Positions 8,591 to 16,583 of a DNA stretch of 64,000 nt are shown here, in pieces (positions within the stretch are counted from its first letter, which is position 1; every line of letters begins with the position of its first letter). This stretch comes from Eutrophocola sp963925675 (lineage in GTDB: Bacteria > Pseudomonadota > Gammaproteobacteria > Pseudomonadales > Pseudohongiellaceae): assembly GCA_963925675.1 (NCBI GenBank), contig CAWUSW010000073.1, positions 1 through 64,000 on the forward strand. Direction: 5' to 3'. The notes beneath the pieces are model-generated. The model was not told the DNA's origin. It ran no database searches and saw only the letters and a program-made list of their open reading frames with translations. Position numbers and translations under genes: made by a program.

Positions 8591-8628
8591 CAAAAAAAAA
8601 GCCCTGCATTGCGGGGCTTTTTTTTTTG
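8591..8628 (+). terminator. Rho-independent terminator after the tRNA operon
   Basis: A 7-bp stem GCCCTGC/GCGGGGC with loop ATT is flanked by an A-tract and a run of ten Ts. The A-tract on the other side lets it work on the minus strand as well, insulating the regulator gene that ends at 8722. Confidence 0.92.
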
Positions 8629-8721
8629 TAAACAAAGTTAAAAACAATATTTCCCTGAATTCTCCGCCAGTTATCGAGCCTGGCGAATTGAGATTAGTGG
8701 TCTTCCAGGCAGAAACAACAC

Positions 8722-9678
8722 TCAGCTTTTATTCTTTTTCCTGCAAATACTACTGGAAGAAACGCCAAGCAGTGATGCAGCTCTAACTTGACTGCCCTGG
8801 TTTAATTTGACGGCATGCTCCACAATCAAACCCTCGATAGATGCTGTTAAATCTTTTAAAGATAATGACTCCATATTAGCGTTTTCAGAAAAAGATAATT
8901 CGGTGCTTATTAAAAATTGCTGAATTTCCTTACTAATCGGTGTAAAAGACTCTCTTTCCTTGGTAAATGGCAGTTTCATTAGTAAAGAAAAAAGTGACTC
9001 ATCTTTTTCAGTCTGCAATATCATCATTAAGTAATAAGAAATAAATACAGGAAAAACAATTGATGCATTTATTTTTATTCCAGATTGCATAAGTAAAATA
9101 AGTACTAAAGCAATTAAGAGCAGTGGAAATATTGAAAGGAGGAGAACTTTAGCTCGTCTGGCATCAATTTTATTTTTATTTTTTGACCCTAAAGTGAGCA
9201 AAATTATCGTTGATAATATTGTTGAAATTAGGAAAAACTGTACTAACCAATAAAATTGACCAGGTTCTCTTGTGTATGAATATGAAATAAATTCAAACCC
9301 GGAAATAAGAAGGTTTGAACCAAGCATTAGAATAACTAGAAATATACAAAAAGCGGTTAGTCCTTTGTAAGTACGATTTATGGAAATTATACTTAACCCG
9401 GAGATTTTCAAAGCTTGTGAAAAAATACCGGACATGCCTACGAAACATGATACGTAGTAGAGTTTCATTAACAATAAGTTGGGGGTTAAAAGTTTGGTGT
9501 AAGTGCCAAACTCTATAAAGCTGATTCCAATTAAACTTAAAAGCAGTAATCCCAAGGGTTTACTTTCTCTTACGATTGAAACTTTATCAGCTCTGAAAAA
9601 AATCCAGGCTAGAAGTAGAAATGCAGTTAATGAAGGTAGAGCAAACCAGATATTGTTTGTCATGATTATTAATTCCAT
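8722..9678 (-). CDS. 7TM membrane protein with C-terminal Fis-type HTH (candidate one-component regulator)
   Basis: The protein has 318 residues. Seven hydrophobic segments fill residues 1 to about 222, laid out like the N-terminal 7TM sensor of some histidine kinases. A soluble tail follows, ending in a Fis-type helix-turn-helix: SQVRAASLLGVSSSSICRKK resembles the family pattern NxxxAAxxLGxSRxTLxRKL. No kinase or phosphatase domain is present. The inferred role is a membrane receptor that contacts DNA directly. Its start lies 10 bp after the second stop of the broken ketoacyl synthase gene, so the two were probably co-transcribed. The region is more AT-rich than its neighbours, which hints at acquisition. 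No good ribosome-binding site is visible; an alternative ATG is at 9663. Confidence 0.65.
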   Translation of the reverse strand: MELIIMTNNIWFALPSLTAFLLLAWIFFRADKVSIVRESKPLGLLLLSLIGISFIEFGTYTKLLTPNLLLMKLYYVSCFVGMSGIFSQALKISGLSIISINRTYKGLTAFCIFLVILMLGSNLLISGFEFISYSYTREPGQFYWLVQFFLISTILSTIILLTLGSKNKNKIDARRAKVLLLSIFPLLLIALVLILLMQSGIKINASIVFPVFISYYLMMILQTEKDESLFSLLMKLPFTKERESFTPISKEIQQFLISTELSFSENANMESLSLKDLTASIEGLIVEHAVKLNQGSQVRAASLLGVSSSSICRKKNKS

Positions 9679-9688
9679 TTATTTTCTG

Positions 9689-10678
9689 CTACCACTGGAT
9701 ACCACCCTGGAAGCTGGAAAGTCCACTACCACCCCCCATAAGCAAAATTTTATCACCAATAACAGGCTTTGCAATATGTAAACCCAGTGGAATTGTGCAG
9801 GTTGCTGTGTTTCCATATTTTCTATATGTAATCGGAACCTTGGATTCCGGTATGTCCGCTATTTTTCATAAGGATGATACGGACTTTTTCCCGACTTGGT
9901 GGCATACCAAAAGATCGACATCTTCAGAACTCCAGTCAAGGTAGTGATAACAATTTGATATCATGCCAAGATGGATTTGATCTATGGCTTCTGTGATCCC
10001 TTTCATTAACATTTGTCCTTCAACTTTGCCATTTTCCAAATATCGATAATAGCAATATTCTGCGTACTCCCCTCTGGAGTCAAAAAGTAAATTTTTTATG
10101 CCGGAATCGCCATCTTTTCTGGTAAGCACTACTGCACTCCCAGCATCACCAACAGTCATTATGCCAAGTCGGTCTCTTAAATAATTCACAGGCATTTCTT
10201 TAATATTCTGTAGAAAGTGCTTCACGGATTTACTGGCAAGCTCCCCAGAGCAAACAAGAGCAGAGTCTATTGCTCCAGATACAATCATTGAGTCAGCAAC
10301 AGAGATGCCGGAGATTAAGCCCTGGCATGCATTAGTCACATCCATACAGACACCTCGCGAACCAAGATTATTTTGTACTACATGAGCGGTCCCCGGCTCC
10401 ATAAAGTCTTTCTCAATACCGCAATAAATGACCATGGAAATATGCTCAGGATTTATGCCAGCTTCTTCTAGTGCATTTATAGAAGCTTCCGTGGCTAAAT
10501 CAGATGGCATTGTGCCATCAGCTGCGAGTCTTCTCTCTTCAACGCCTATTCGTGTATCAACCCAGTCAATTGGTAAACCAAATCGAGTGTCAGCCTGTAT
10601 TTCTTCCATCAAACTTTTTGAGGTGACAATTTGGTGGGGGTAATGAAACTCCAACACCAGAAATTTTCGACTTTCCAT
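9689..10678 (-). pseudogene. Ketoacyl-ACP synthase III-like gene interrupted by an in-frame TGA
   Basis: The first 270 codons (10678 down to 9869) encode a FabH/KAS III-like thiolase-fold enzyme: catalytic Cys118 in DVTNACQG, GDAGSAVVLT, and catalytic His260 in VCHQVG. A TGA at 9866-9868 then ends translation. The same frame continues to TAG at 9689-9691 with 58 more codons that are plainly the missing C-terminus, including catalytic Asn290 in YRKYGNTATCTIPLGL and the glycine-rich MGGGSGLSS. Without the stop the length would be 329 residues, normal for the family. The 270-residue product lacks Asn290 and the final strands and should be inactive. It is either a nonsense-mutated pseudogene, a read-through gene or a sequence error. 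KAS III enzymes join acyl-CoA to malonyl-ACP; related enzymes make lipid-like signals. Confidence 0.8.
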
Positions 10679-10977
10679 TGATCACCATTATTACTGACTC
10701 CCTTCTTGTGGCGCCTTCCTAATATACTGATAAATATAGATTATTTAGAAATTTTATTTTTGAAATTAAATGTATGGTAGCCTTTTTTGATCTTGCAAAA
10801 AAGAAATTCCCGCTTTCTGGAATAATCATTTGACCCTTTCTTGATGTGTTGATATTTGTGCTGATGGTAAATGTTGAAACAGTTGATTTTATTAATCGTT
10901 GGGGCTTTAACAAGCTCACAAATATAGAAATGTATCAACAATTGGATTTGCAGGGTTGGCAGGGATAGTGAAAAAGT
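10679..10977. other. AT-rich intergenic region upstream of the ketoacyl synthase gene
   Basis: About 300 bp of AT-rich sequence separate the ketoacyl synthase start from the small open frame at 10978. It should hold the synthase promoter. I see no convincing palindrome, RNA gene or terminator; short open frames on the minus strand here have no ribosome-binding sites and no recognisable features. Confidence 0.4.
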
Positions 10978-11175
10978 ATGATAAGTAATACATCTTCAGT
11001 CAAAGTCACAGTGGAAATTAACCAGGAAACGATTTTGGAAGAACTGATGGCGCATTTGTGCCTGATGAAGAATAATATTCCATCAAATTTTGTTGCTTCT
11101 GATGACTTATTGCCAGATTTTTCAATTCATGAAGGCGAATTATCGCTTATTGAACCTGATTTTTTTGGTTCTTGA
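10978..11175 (+). CDS. Possible small hypothetical protein
   Basis: A 65-codon frame with an acidic, hydrophobic composition. It has no signal peptide, membrane segment or Cys pairs. An AGGGA lies 13 bases upstream, a little far for a ribosome-binding site. I do not recognise it. It lies between the ketoacyl synthase/7TM regulator unit and the convergent dUTPase gene, and could equally be chance. Confidence 0.3.
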   Translation: MISNTSSVKVTVEINQETILEELMAHLCLMKNNIPSNFVASDDLLPDFSIHEGELSLIEPDFFGS

Positions 11176-11205
11176 GGTTCTGATCAAACCAGTGAATAAA
11201 GGTAG

Positions 11206-11862
11206 TCAGGAATTACGCTGATACCTGTCTCTTAGTGATTCGTACAAAAGATGCTGGAAGTCCTCATGTTCTGTGTCCAGTGCAGACATTACCTCAACCA
11301 GATGCTCGTTATCTTCTCTGCCATCCCAGAGCTTGCTGTACGTACCTTCCTTGTAGCCATTATCCTGGCGAAAAAAGTTAAGCACATTTTTGCCTACATA
11401 CTGGCAAAACAGCTCATTCCAGTCCATTTTGCAGTCAGCCAGTAAGGCTTCAAATAGAACCACACTGATTCTTTCTGCGCAGGCCAGACCGATACACAGC
11501 TCTATTTTCTTAAGTGTATCCATCTCATTGATATTAAAGTCTTTATTGTCGAAATTGATGATATTTTTTTCTGTAGTTAATGCCAACAAGTCCTGTAAGG
11601 CAGCTTCCTGATCTCCATTTCTTTCTAAAAGCAGGTGTGAAAGCATGAAATGCCATATATCCACCAGTTCCATCTGTAATTGCTCAAGATCGCATTCCTG
11701 TTTTTTCCACCACTTCCAGCCATGATGCTCAATGGCTTCAGCACCTTCCACGACAACAGCCCTGAGATAGGGGTAGGCGGCGTCAACCCATTGAGGATTC
11801 ACTTTGGCATTCATATTAGCCTGCAAATCGAGCATGACTTGGGCATGAGACTCTTTCAACAT
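11206..11862 (-). CDS. Dimeric dUTP diphosphatase (dUTPase, all-alpha NTP-PPase type)
   Basis: The 218-residue protein carries the all-alpha NTP pyrophosphatase metal-binding signature of dimeric dUTPases: EGAEAIEHHGWKWWKKQ followed by QMELVDIWHFMLSH, and later DNGYKEGTYSKLWDGREDN. The enzyme hydrolyses dUTP to dUMP and pyrophosphate, keeping uracil out of DNA and feeding dTMP synthesis. This fold is unrelated to the trimeric Dut of E. coli. The downstream gene at 11907 lies on the same strand but upstream in transcription. Confidence 0.88.
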   Translation of the reverse strand: MLKESHAQVMLDLQANMNAKVNPQWVDAAYPYLRAVVVEGAEAIEHHGWKWWKKQECDLEQLQMELVDIWHFMLSHLLLERNGDQEAALQDLLALTTEKNIINFDNKDFNINEMDTLKKIELCIGLACAERISVVLFEALLADCKMDWNELFCQYVGKNVLNFFRQDNGYKEGTYSKLWDGREDNEHLVEVMSALDTEHEDFQHLLYESLRDRYQRNS

Positions 11863-11906
11863 TTTGGTAATCCTTATCTTTTGTCGCTTGTTTGGCTAGC
11901 GAGCCG

Positions 11907-12578
11907 TTACCGGCTGGACTGAAGGCTAATTAGACTATCAATGGCACAATGATGTTCTGGTTCGCCCCAGTATTTTACAAGTAATCTGCGATCGGTTTTG
12001 GTTAATAAAGCCAGCTTTTTATACCCCAGAGTATTCCAGTATTCCCGGGGGCTACCTAGTTTGATCAATGCTTTATTAATATCGCCTGGGCTTTTCACCC
12101 CAGTGCTTTTGATTTTAACCAGATCGCCAGACACTGCAGTTTGATATAAATCGCTAAGTGATTCTTCAGAATAAGCAGACTCTTGCTTCAGTCGGGCTCT
12201 CAGCGTGATGAGGCTTTGTCGATATGCAAGCAGCTTGGGATATTGCCTTTTACTGAGTGCTAAAGCCTCGAGGAAGCAACCTGAATCTCTTAGCGTCTTG
12301 ATTTCTTCGGACCAGGTCAGGTTTTTTTGCGGTGCATGTTCGATTTCATTAACGACCCGGATTCCTTCAGAAGTAGGATCGGCCATCAAGTCACTTTCAA
12401 GAGGGGCCAAAGTGTTGGTATTTTCTGCTATTTCCAGTGTTTTTCTCAGATGATTTTTGTGGAGATAAAAAATCACCAGAGCAGTAAAAGCAACAGTTAA
12501 CAGTATCAGTATGAAAGAAACCATGCTGTGGGTATCAAGGAAAAAACGTTCAGGAATTCTATCAGGGGGCGACGACAT
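11907..12578 (-). CDS. Hypothetical single-pass membrane protein
   Basis: The 223-residue protein has one clear membrane helix (about residues 19-40, MVSFILILLTVAFTALVIFYL) and a mostly charged, helical cytoplasmic remainder. I do not recognise a family. Two residues in the start region are prolines, and the ATG at 12578 has only a modest ribosome-binding site. It precedes the dUTPase gene on the same strand by 44 bp and is divergent from the ABC transporter operon. Confidence 0.6.
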   Translation of the reverse strand: MSSPPDRIPERFFLDTHSMVSFILILLTVAFTALVIFYLHKNHLRKTLEIAENTNTLAPLESDLMADPTSEGIRVVNEIEHAPQKNLTWSEEIKTLRDSGCFLEALALSKRQYPKLLAYRQSLITLRARLKQESAYSEESLSDLYQTAVSGDLVKIKSTGVKSPGDINKALIKLGSPREYWNTLGYKKLALLTKTDRRLLVKYWGEPEHHCAIDSLISLQSSR

Positions 12579-12753
12579 GGTCGAGCTGGGGATGGCTTTT
12601 CATTAATTATTGGCGAAAGCCGACATCCTGAGCTATTTTGAAACTGGGCACAGGGATGTGTCTGCTTCCGGAAGCATTACAGTGGCTTTTTCAACATGCG
12701 GATATATATTGGCTAAATTGAAAAAGAGACAGCACCAGGCGCCTTTTTTTTAG

Positions 12754-12759
12754 TATAAT
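12754..12759 (+). promoter_or_regulatory. Probable -10 box of the ABC transporter operon
   Basis: A perfect TATAAT lies 35 bp before the chosen ATG of the ATPase gene. The -35 region is not conserved. An ATG overlapping this box at 12758 is therefore unlikely to be the true start of the gene. Confidence 0.4.
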
Positions 12760-12793
12760 GGAAAGCTGTATTTTCCCCTACTGTAGTCCTTTC

Positions 12794-13720
12794 ATGACAC
12801 CTGCAATATCAATCAAAGACCTCTACAAGACCTATGATAATGGTTTCGAAGCACTGAAGGGTATAAGCCTGGATGTTGCTGAAGGGGACTTTTTCGCCTT
12901 ACTTGGCGCCAATGGCGCGGGTAAATCAACGACTATTGGTGTGCTTTCTACCCTGGTAAGGAAAACAGCTGGTAGCGTGCAGGTTTTTGGTAAAAACGTT
13001 GATAGCAACAGTTATGAAACCAAACTGGATCTGGGCGTTGTCCCTCAGGAAGTCAATTTTAATCATTTTGAAAAGGTTTTTGACATTGTCGTGACTCAGG
13101 GAGGCTATTACGGGCTCCCCGTTAAACTTGCCAAGGAACGGGCTGAAGAGTACCTGGTTCAACTTGGTTTGTGGGATAAGCATGACCAGCAGGCCAGAAA
13201 TCTATCCGGCGGTATGAAGCGCCGCCTGTTAATCGCCAGGGCACTTGTGCATGAGCCTCGTTTATTACTGCTTGATGAGCCAACTGCCGGCGTAGATATC
13301 GAATTAAGACGCTCAACCTGGGAATTCCTCCAGGAAATCAACAGGGCAGGGACAACCATCATCCTGACTACCCATTATCTGGAAGAAGCAGAAACTCTTT
13401 GCAGAAATATTGCCATGATTGATAAGGGCGAAATTATTGAAAATACCAGTATGAAGTCTTTACTTAGAAAGCTGCATCAGGAGAACTTCCTTTTTGATCT
13501 GCGTGAGGAAATTAATACAGCCCCGACATTAAAGGGATTTTCATGTCATTTAGTTGACCCGGCAATTCTGGAAGTATCTGTGGATAGTCATCAGGATCTT
13601 AATGATGTTTTCAAGGAGCTGCAGGCATTGAATATTCAGGTTAAAAGTATGCGTAATAAATCAAACAGACTGGAACAACTTTTTATCTCCCTGTTGAACA
13701 AACCTGGGCAGGAATCGTGA
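12794..13720 (+). CDS. yadG: ABC exporter ATP-binding protein, YadG-like
   Basis: The ATPase of an ABC-2 type exporter, 308 residues from the ATG at 12794; an ATG at 12758 would add an odd Cys-rich leader over the -10 box. Walker A is GANGAGKST, the signature is LSGGMKRR, Walker B with the catalytic Glu is LLLLDEPTAGVD, and the switch His is in ILTTHYLEEAE. The C-terminal 75 residues are an ABC-2 accessory domain. The gene overlaps its permease by one base (TGATG). The E. coli pair YadGH has no firmly known substrate. Confidence 0.9.
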   Translation: MTPAISIKDLYKTYDNGFEALKGISLDVAEGDFFALLGANGAGKSTTIGVLSTLVRKTAGSVQVFGKNVDSNSYETKLDLGVVPQEVNFNHFEKVFDIVVTQGGYYGLPVKLAKERAEEYLVQLGLWDKHDQQARNLSGGMKRRLLIARALVHEPRLLLLDEPTAGVDIELRRSTWEFLQEINRAGTTIILTTHYLEEAETLCRNIAMIDKGEIIENTSMKSLLRKLHQENFLFDLREEINTAPTLKGFSCHLVDPAILEVSVDSHQDLNDVFKELQALNIQVKSMRNKSNRLEQLFISLLNKPGQES

Positions 13721-14502
13721 TGCACAGTTTACCGCTCGATTATAAAGTGACAGCGTTTAAAACGCTGGTTTGGAAAGAGATAAGACGATTCCTGCGCATC
13801 TGGGTACAGACACTGGTGCCTCCGGTTATTACCATTTCTTTGTATTTTGTCATTTTCGGCAACTTGATTGGCAGAAGAATAGGGGAGATGAACGGTTATA
13901 CCTATATGGAATTCATCGTTCCCGGATTGATCATGATGGCAGTGATAAACAATTCATATGCCAATGTAGTGTCTTCTTTTTTCAGTCAAAAATATCAGCG
14001 CAGTATTGAGGAGTTGCTGGTTTCTCCCATGCCCAATTATGTCATTCTGTCAGGCTTTGTAATCGGCGGGGTCACGAGAGGGCTTGCCGTAGGTGTTGTT
14101 GCCACAATCATGTCATTGTTTTTTAGCGGTTTGCATATGCACAATATTTTTATCACTATTTTGGTTGTACTAATGTCATCCATTGTTTTTTCACTGGGCG
14201 GTTTTATCAATGCTATCTTTGCCAATAAATTTGATGACATCACGATTATTCCTACCTTTGTATTAACACCCCTTATTTATCTGGGTGGTGTTTTTTATTC
14301 TGTAGATTTACTGCCTGACTTTTGGCGTCTGATCTCTCAGCTGAATCCTATTTTTTACATGGTCAATGCCTTCAGGTACGGCATTCTCGGTGTTTCTGAT
14401 GTAAATGTAGTTTTCGCTTTTCTGATGCTGGTACTTTTCACCATTACCTTGTTTGTCTTTGCCTTGTTTTTGTTGCATAGAGGCAAGGGCCTGAGACACT
14501 GA
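13720..14502 (+). CDS. yadH: ABC-2 type exporter permease, YadH-like
   Basis: This inner-membrane permease has about six membrane segments. The region from about residue 165 (FDDITIIPTFVLTPLIYLGG) to PIFYMVNAFRYGILG is the conserved ABC-2 permease signature. The start is taken as the ATG at 13720, overlapping the ATPase stop, rather than the GTG one codon earlier; this gives 260 residues. It works with the preceding ATPase; the exported substrate is not evident. Confidence 0.9.
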   Translation: MHSLPLDYKVTAFKTLVWKEIRRFLRIWVQTLVPPVITISLYFVIFGNLIGRRIGEMNGYTYMEFIVPGLIMMAVINNSYANVVSSFFSQKYQRSIEELLVSPMPNYVILSGFVIGGVTRGLAVGVVATIMSLFFSGLHMHNIFITILVVLMSSIVFSLGGFINAIFANKFDDITIIPTFVLTPLIYLGGVFYSVDLLPDFWRLISQLNPIFYMVNAFRYGILGVSDVNVVFAFLMLVLFTITLFVFALFLLHRGKGLRH

Positions 14503-14520
14503 TTTTTCAGGGTGCATGAT

Positions 14521-15348
14521 ATGACGCTTAACCCACTGGGAAGTTCAACAAGGTATCCGCAAAATTATCAGCCGAAACTGCTGCATAAGATTCCCCGTTT
14601 GGATAATAGAACTACACTGGGAATTGCTGATAAAAACTTGCCGTTTTCTGGTGCAGATATCTGGAATGCCTACGAATTGTCCTGTCTGGATAAATTGGGA
14701 AAGCCACAAATTTTTCTTGGTCGTTTTGTGTTTCCCGCTGACACTCCCAATTTAATTGAATCCAAATCACTGAAGTTATATTTGAATTCCCTGAATCAGG
14801 AGAAATTTGATTCAGTCGATAAGCTGAAACACACGATTCAAGCAGATCTATCGCAAGTGGCTGGTGGGTCGGTTCTTGTTATTTTGCAGACACCTGAAGA
14901 GCTTGCGATACCAGAATTACCGGCGGGTATTTGTCTGGATGACCTGGATGTTGAAATCAATGATTTTACGGTAAATCCTGAATTGCTCAGAACAACGGAT
15001 GAATCCTTGTTTGATGAAATTACAGATGAAGTTTTGTTTACTAATTTGTTTCGTTCCAATTGTCCAATTACCAATCAGCCCGATTGGGCAACAATCACTG
15101 TTTGTTACCATGGAAAAAAAATCCCTCATCAGTCCTTGTTGAAATACCTGGTTTCTTATCGGCAGCACAATGATTATCATGAAAACTGTGTTGAACGTAT
15201 TTTTTGCGATCTTGTCGCTGCCTTCAGCCCATTATCATTAACAGTGGAAGCCAACTTTTTAAGGCGTGGCGGTCTGGATATCAATCCTGTCAGAACCACA
15301 GAAAGCGGCTTGAATTACCAGGCTTTCCCACGCTACTTACGTCAATAA
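14521..15348 (+). CDS. queF: NADPH-dependent 7-cyano-7-deazaguanine reductase
   Basis: QueF reduces preQ0 to preQ1 in the cytoplasm, a step of queuosine tRNA modification. This is the long, two-domain (YqcD-type) form: 275 residues from the ATG at 14521, which has CAGGGTG at good spacing; a GTG at 14512 is less well placed. The catalytic Cys is in SNCPITNQPDWATI, the substrate Glu is in NDYHENCVERIF, and the C-terminus has the typical RRGGLDINPVRT. It is 18 bp after the yadH-like gene, on the same strand. Confidence 0.95.
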   Translation: MTLNPLGSSTRYPQNYQPKLLHKIPRLDNRTTLGIADKNLPFSGADIWNAYELSCLDKLGKPQIFLGRFVFPADTPNLIESKSLKLYLNSLNQEKFDSVDKLKHTIQADLSQVAGGSVLVILQTPEELAIPELPAGICLDDLDVEINDFTVNPELLRTTDESLFDEITDEVLFTNLFRSNCPITNQPDWATITVCYHGKKIPHQSLLKYLVSYRQHNDYHENCVERIFCDLVAAFSPLSLTVEANFLRRGGLDINPVRTTESGLNYQAFPRYLRQ

Positions 15349-15370
15349 TTATAAATAGCAGGTATATTCA

Positions 15371-15916
15371 TTGGACGCTTTAGACGCACTACAAAACAGA
15401 ACAGCATCTCCACGTTTAATAGAACCTGCTCCATCAGAGCAGGAATTACAGGAAATCTATAAAGCCGGCTTGCGTGCTCCCGATCATGGCATGCTCAGGC
15501 CATGGAAATTCCTTGTTGTCAGTGGTGAGGCGCGAGCAAAGCTTGGTCAGATCTTTGCGGATAACCTTAATCCGGGAAGTGAGGAAGAAAAAGCCAAGAT
15601 GCTCAATTCACCACTACGGGCGCCACTTATCATCGTTGCTGTGACTGAGTTCAAGGAGCACCCCAAAGTACCTGATGTCGAGCAGGTATGTGCTACGGCA
15701 GCCGCCGTACAAAATATGTCTGTTGCTATCCATGCCTTGGGCTATTCTTCAATCTGGCGTACTGGTAAGGCGGCATTTAGTGCCGGTATTAAGGAAGCCC
15801 TGGGCTTTAAAGCAGCAGATGAAATAGTGGGTTATTTATATGTTGGAACACCGACTCTGGCGCAAAGGCCGGTTCCTGAAAACAATATTGAGGATTATGT
15901 GAAAGTCTGGAGTTAG
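15371..15916 (+). CDS. Nitroreductase family protein, YdjA-like
   Basis: This 181-residue FMN-dependent NAD(P)H nitroreductase-fold protein appears to start with TTG at 15371, preceded by AGCAGG at suitable spacing. The N-terminus MDALDALQNRTASPRL and the segment AGLRAPDHGMLRPWKFLVV match E. coli YdjA closely. FMN-binding pieces include WRTGKAAF and the C-terminal GYLYVGTP. Natural substrates of this group are not well defined. It lies between queF and tRNA-Ser. Confidence 0.88.
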   Translation: MDALDALQNRTASPRLIEPAPSEQELQEIYKAGLRAPDHGMLRPWKFLVVSGEARAKLGQIFADNLNPGSEEEKAKMLNSPLRAPLIIVAVTEFKEHPKVPDVEQVCATAAAVQNMSVAIHALGYSSIWRTGKAAFSAGIKEALGFKAADEIVGYLYVGTPTLAQRPVPENNIEDYVKVWS

Positions 15917-15929
15917 CACAGTTCCTGAA

Positions 15930-15960
15930 TTGACCCTTGAGTTTGGAGAGTGCTTACTAT
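15930..15960 (+). promoter_or_regulatory. Probable tRNA-Ser promoter
   Basis: TTGACC at 15930-15935 and TACTAT at 15955-15960 are separated by 19 bp, somewhat long but workable. The tRNA begins 40 bp downstream. Confidence 0.55.
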
Positions 15961-16000
15961 AAAGTGCGGCACTTTAAATTTTCCAAAATTTATAGAATTA

Positions 16001-16090
16001 GGTGAGGTGTCCGAGAGGCCGATGGAGCACGCTTGGAAAGCGTGTAACGGGTTAAACCGTTCGAGGGTTCGAATCCCTCTCTCACCGCCA
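16001..16090 (+). tRNA. tRNA-Ser (anticodon GGA)
   Basis: A class II tRNA of 90 nt with a long variable arm. The acceptor GGTGAGG pairs with TCTCACC (one G-T), the anticodon loop contains GGA, the T-loop is GTTCGAATC, discriminator G and CCA are encoded. Confidence 0.97.
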
Positions 16091-16094
16091 AAAT

Positions 16095-16123
16095 AAAAAA
16101 CCCAGCTCTGAGCTGGGTTTTTT
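16095..16123 (+). terminator. Rho-independent terminator after tRNA-Ser
   Basis: The stem CCCAGCT/AGCTGGG with a 3-base loop CTG is preceded by an A-run and followed by six Ts. The flanking A-run lets it serve the convergent DUF6152 gene too. Confidence 0.92.
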
Positions 16124-16150
16124 ATACTTCATATTTAACATTCAACAATA

Positions 16151-16564
16151 TTAAAACATCGAGCCGCCTTCAACCACAGGAGTACCATCCTCTCGTGTAG
16201 GATGGTTACCCCCACCCTCCATAAGCAAACCGTAAACACCAGCCTTACGAGCAGGATTGCCATGAACAGTAATGATTTCGCCTGGTTTGAAAGTATCCGA
16301 GCTGTAACCTTGTCGTTGTAGATGAACAACAGCGGCGCCACCGTAGCTTAGATCCCAGTTACGCAGAACACCGTTTTCATCTTCAGCCTCGAGAGTGAGG
16401 TATGGATGTGGATTGATAAATGCCCATTCCTTGACCGTTCCGGTAAGTTCAAGCATCTGCTCTTCATGGTAAATACCGCGTGTACTGTGATGTGCAAATA
16501 CTTGGCTTGTCAGGCATAAAGTAAAACCTGCCAGGGCAATAAAGAGTCGTTTTGATAAAGTCAT
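16151..16564 (-). CDS. DUF6152 family secreted protein (second copy)
   Basis: This 137-residue protein has a signal peptide ending near VFAHH; the AHHS start of the mature part, LTGTVKEWAFINPHPYLTL, WDLSYGGAAVVHLQRQGY and FKPGEIITVHGNPAR follow the DUF6152 pattern seen at 3259-3648. The function is unknown. It is the second gene of a two-gene unit, 19 bp after the larger partner at 16584-17342, mirroring the locus at the left end of the window. Confidence 0.8.
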   Translation of the reverse strand: MTLSKRLFIALAGFTLCLTSQVFAHHSTRGIYHEEQMLELTGTVKEWAFINPHPYLTLEAEDENGVLRNWDLSYGGAAVVHLQRQGYSSDTFKPGEIITVHGNPARKAGVYGLLMEGGGNHPTREDGTPVVEGGSMF

Positions 16565-16583
16565 ATTAATTTACTCCTGGTTT

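Noticed and set aside
9866..9868. TGA as a reassigned sense codon in this organism
   Set aside because: Other genes in the window end in TGA at sensible places (for example the ends of yadG at 13720 and of the GntR-PurM gene at 25771), so TGA is a normal stop.
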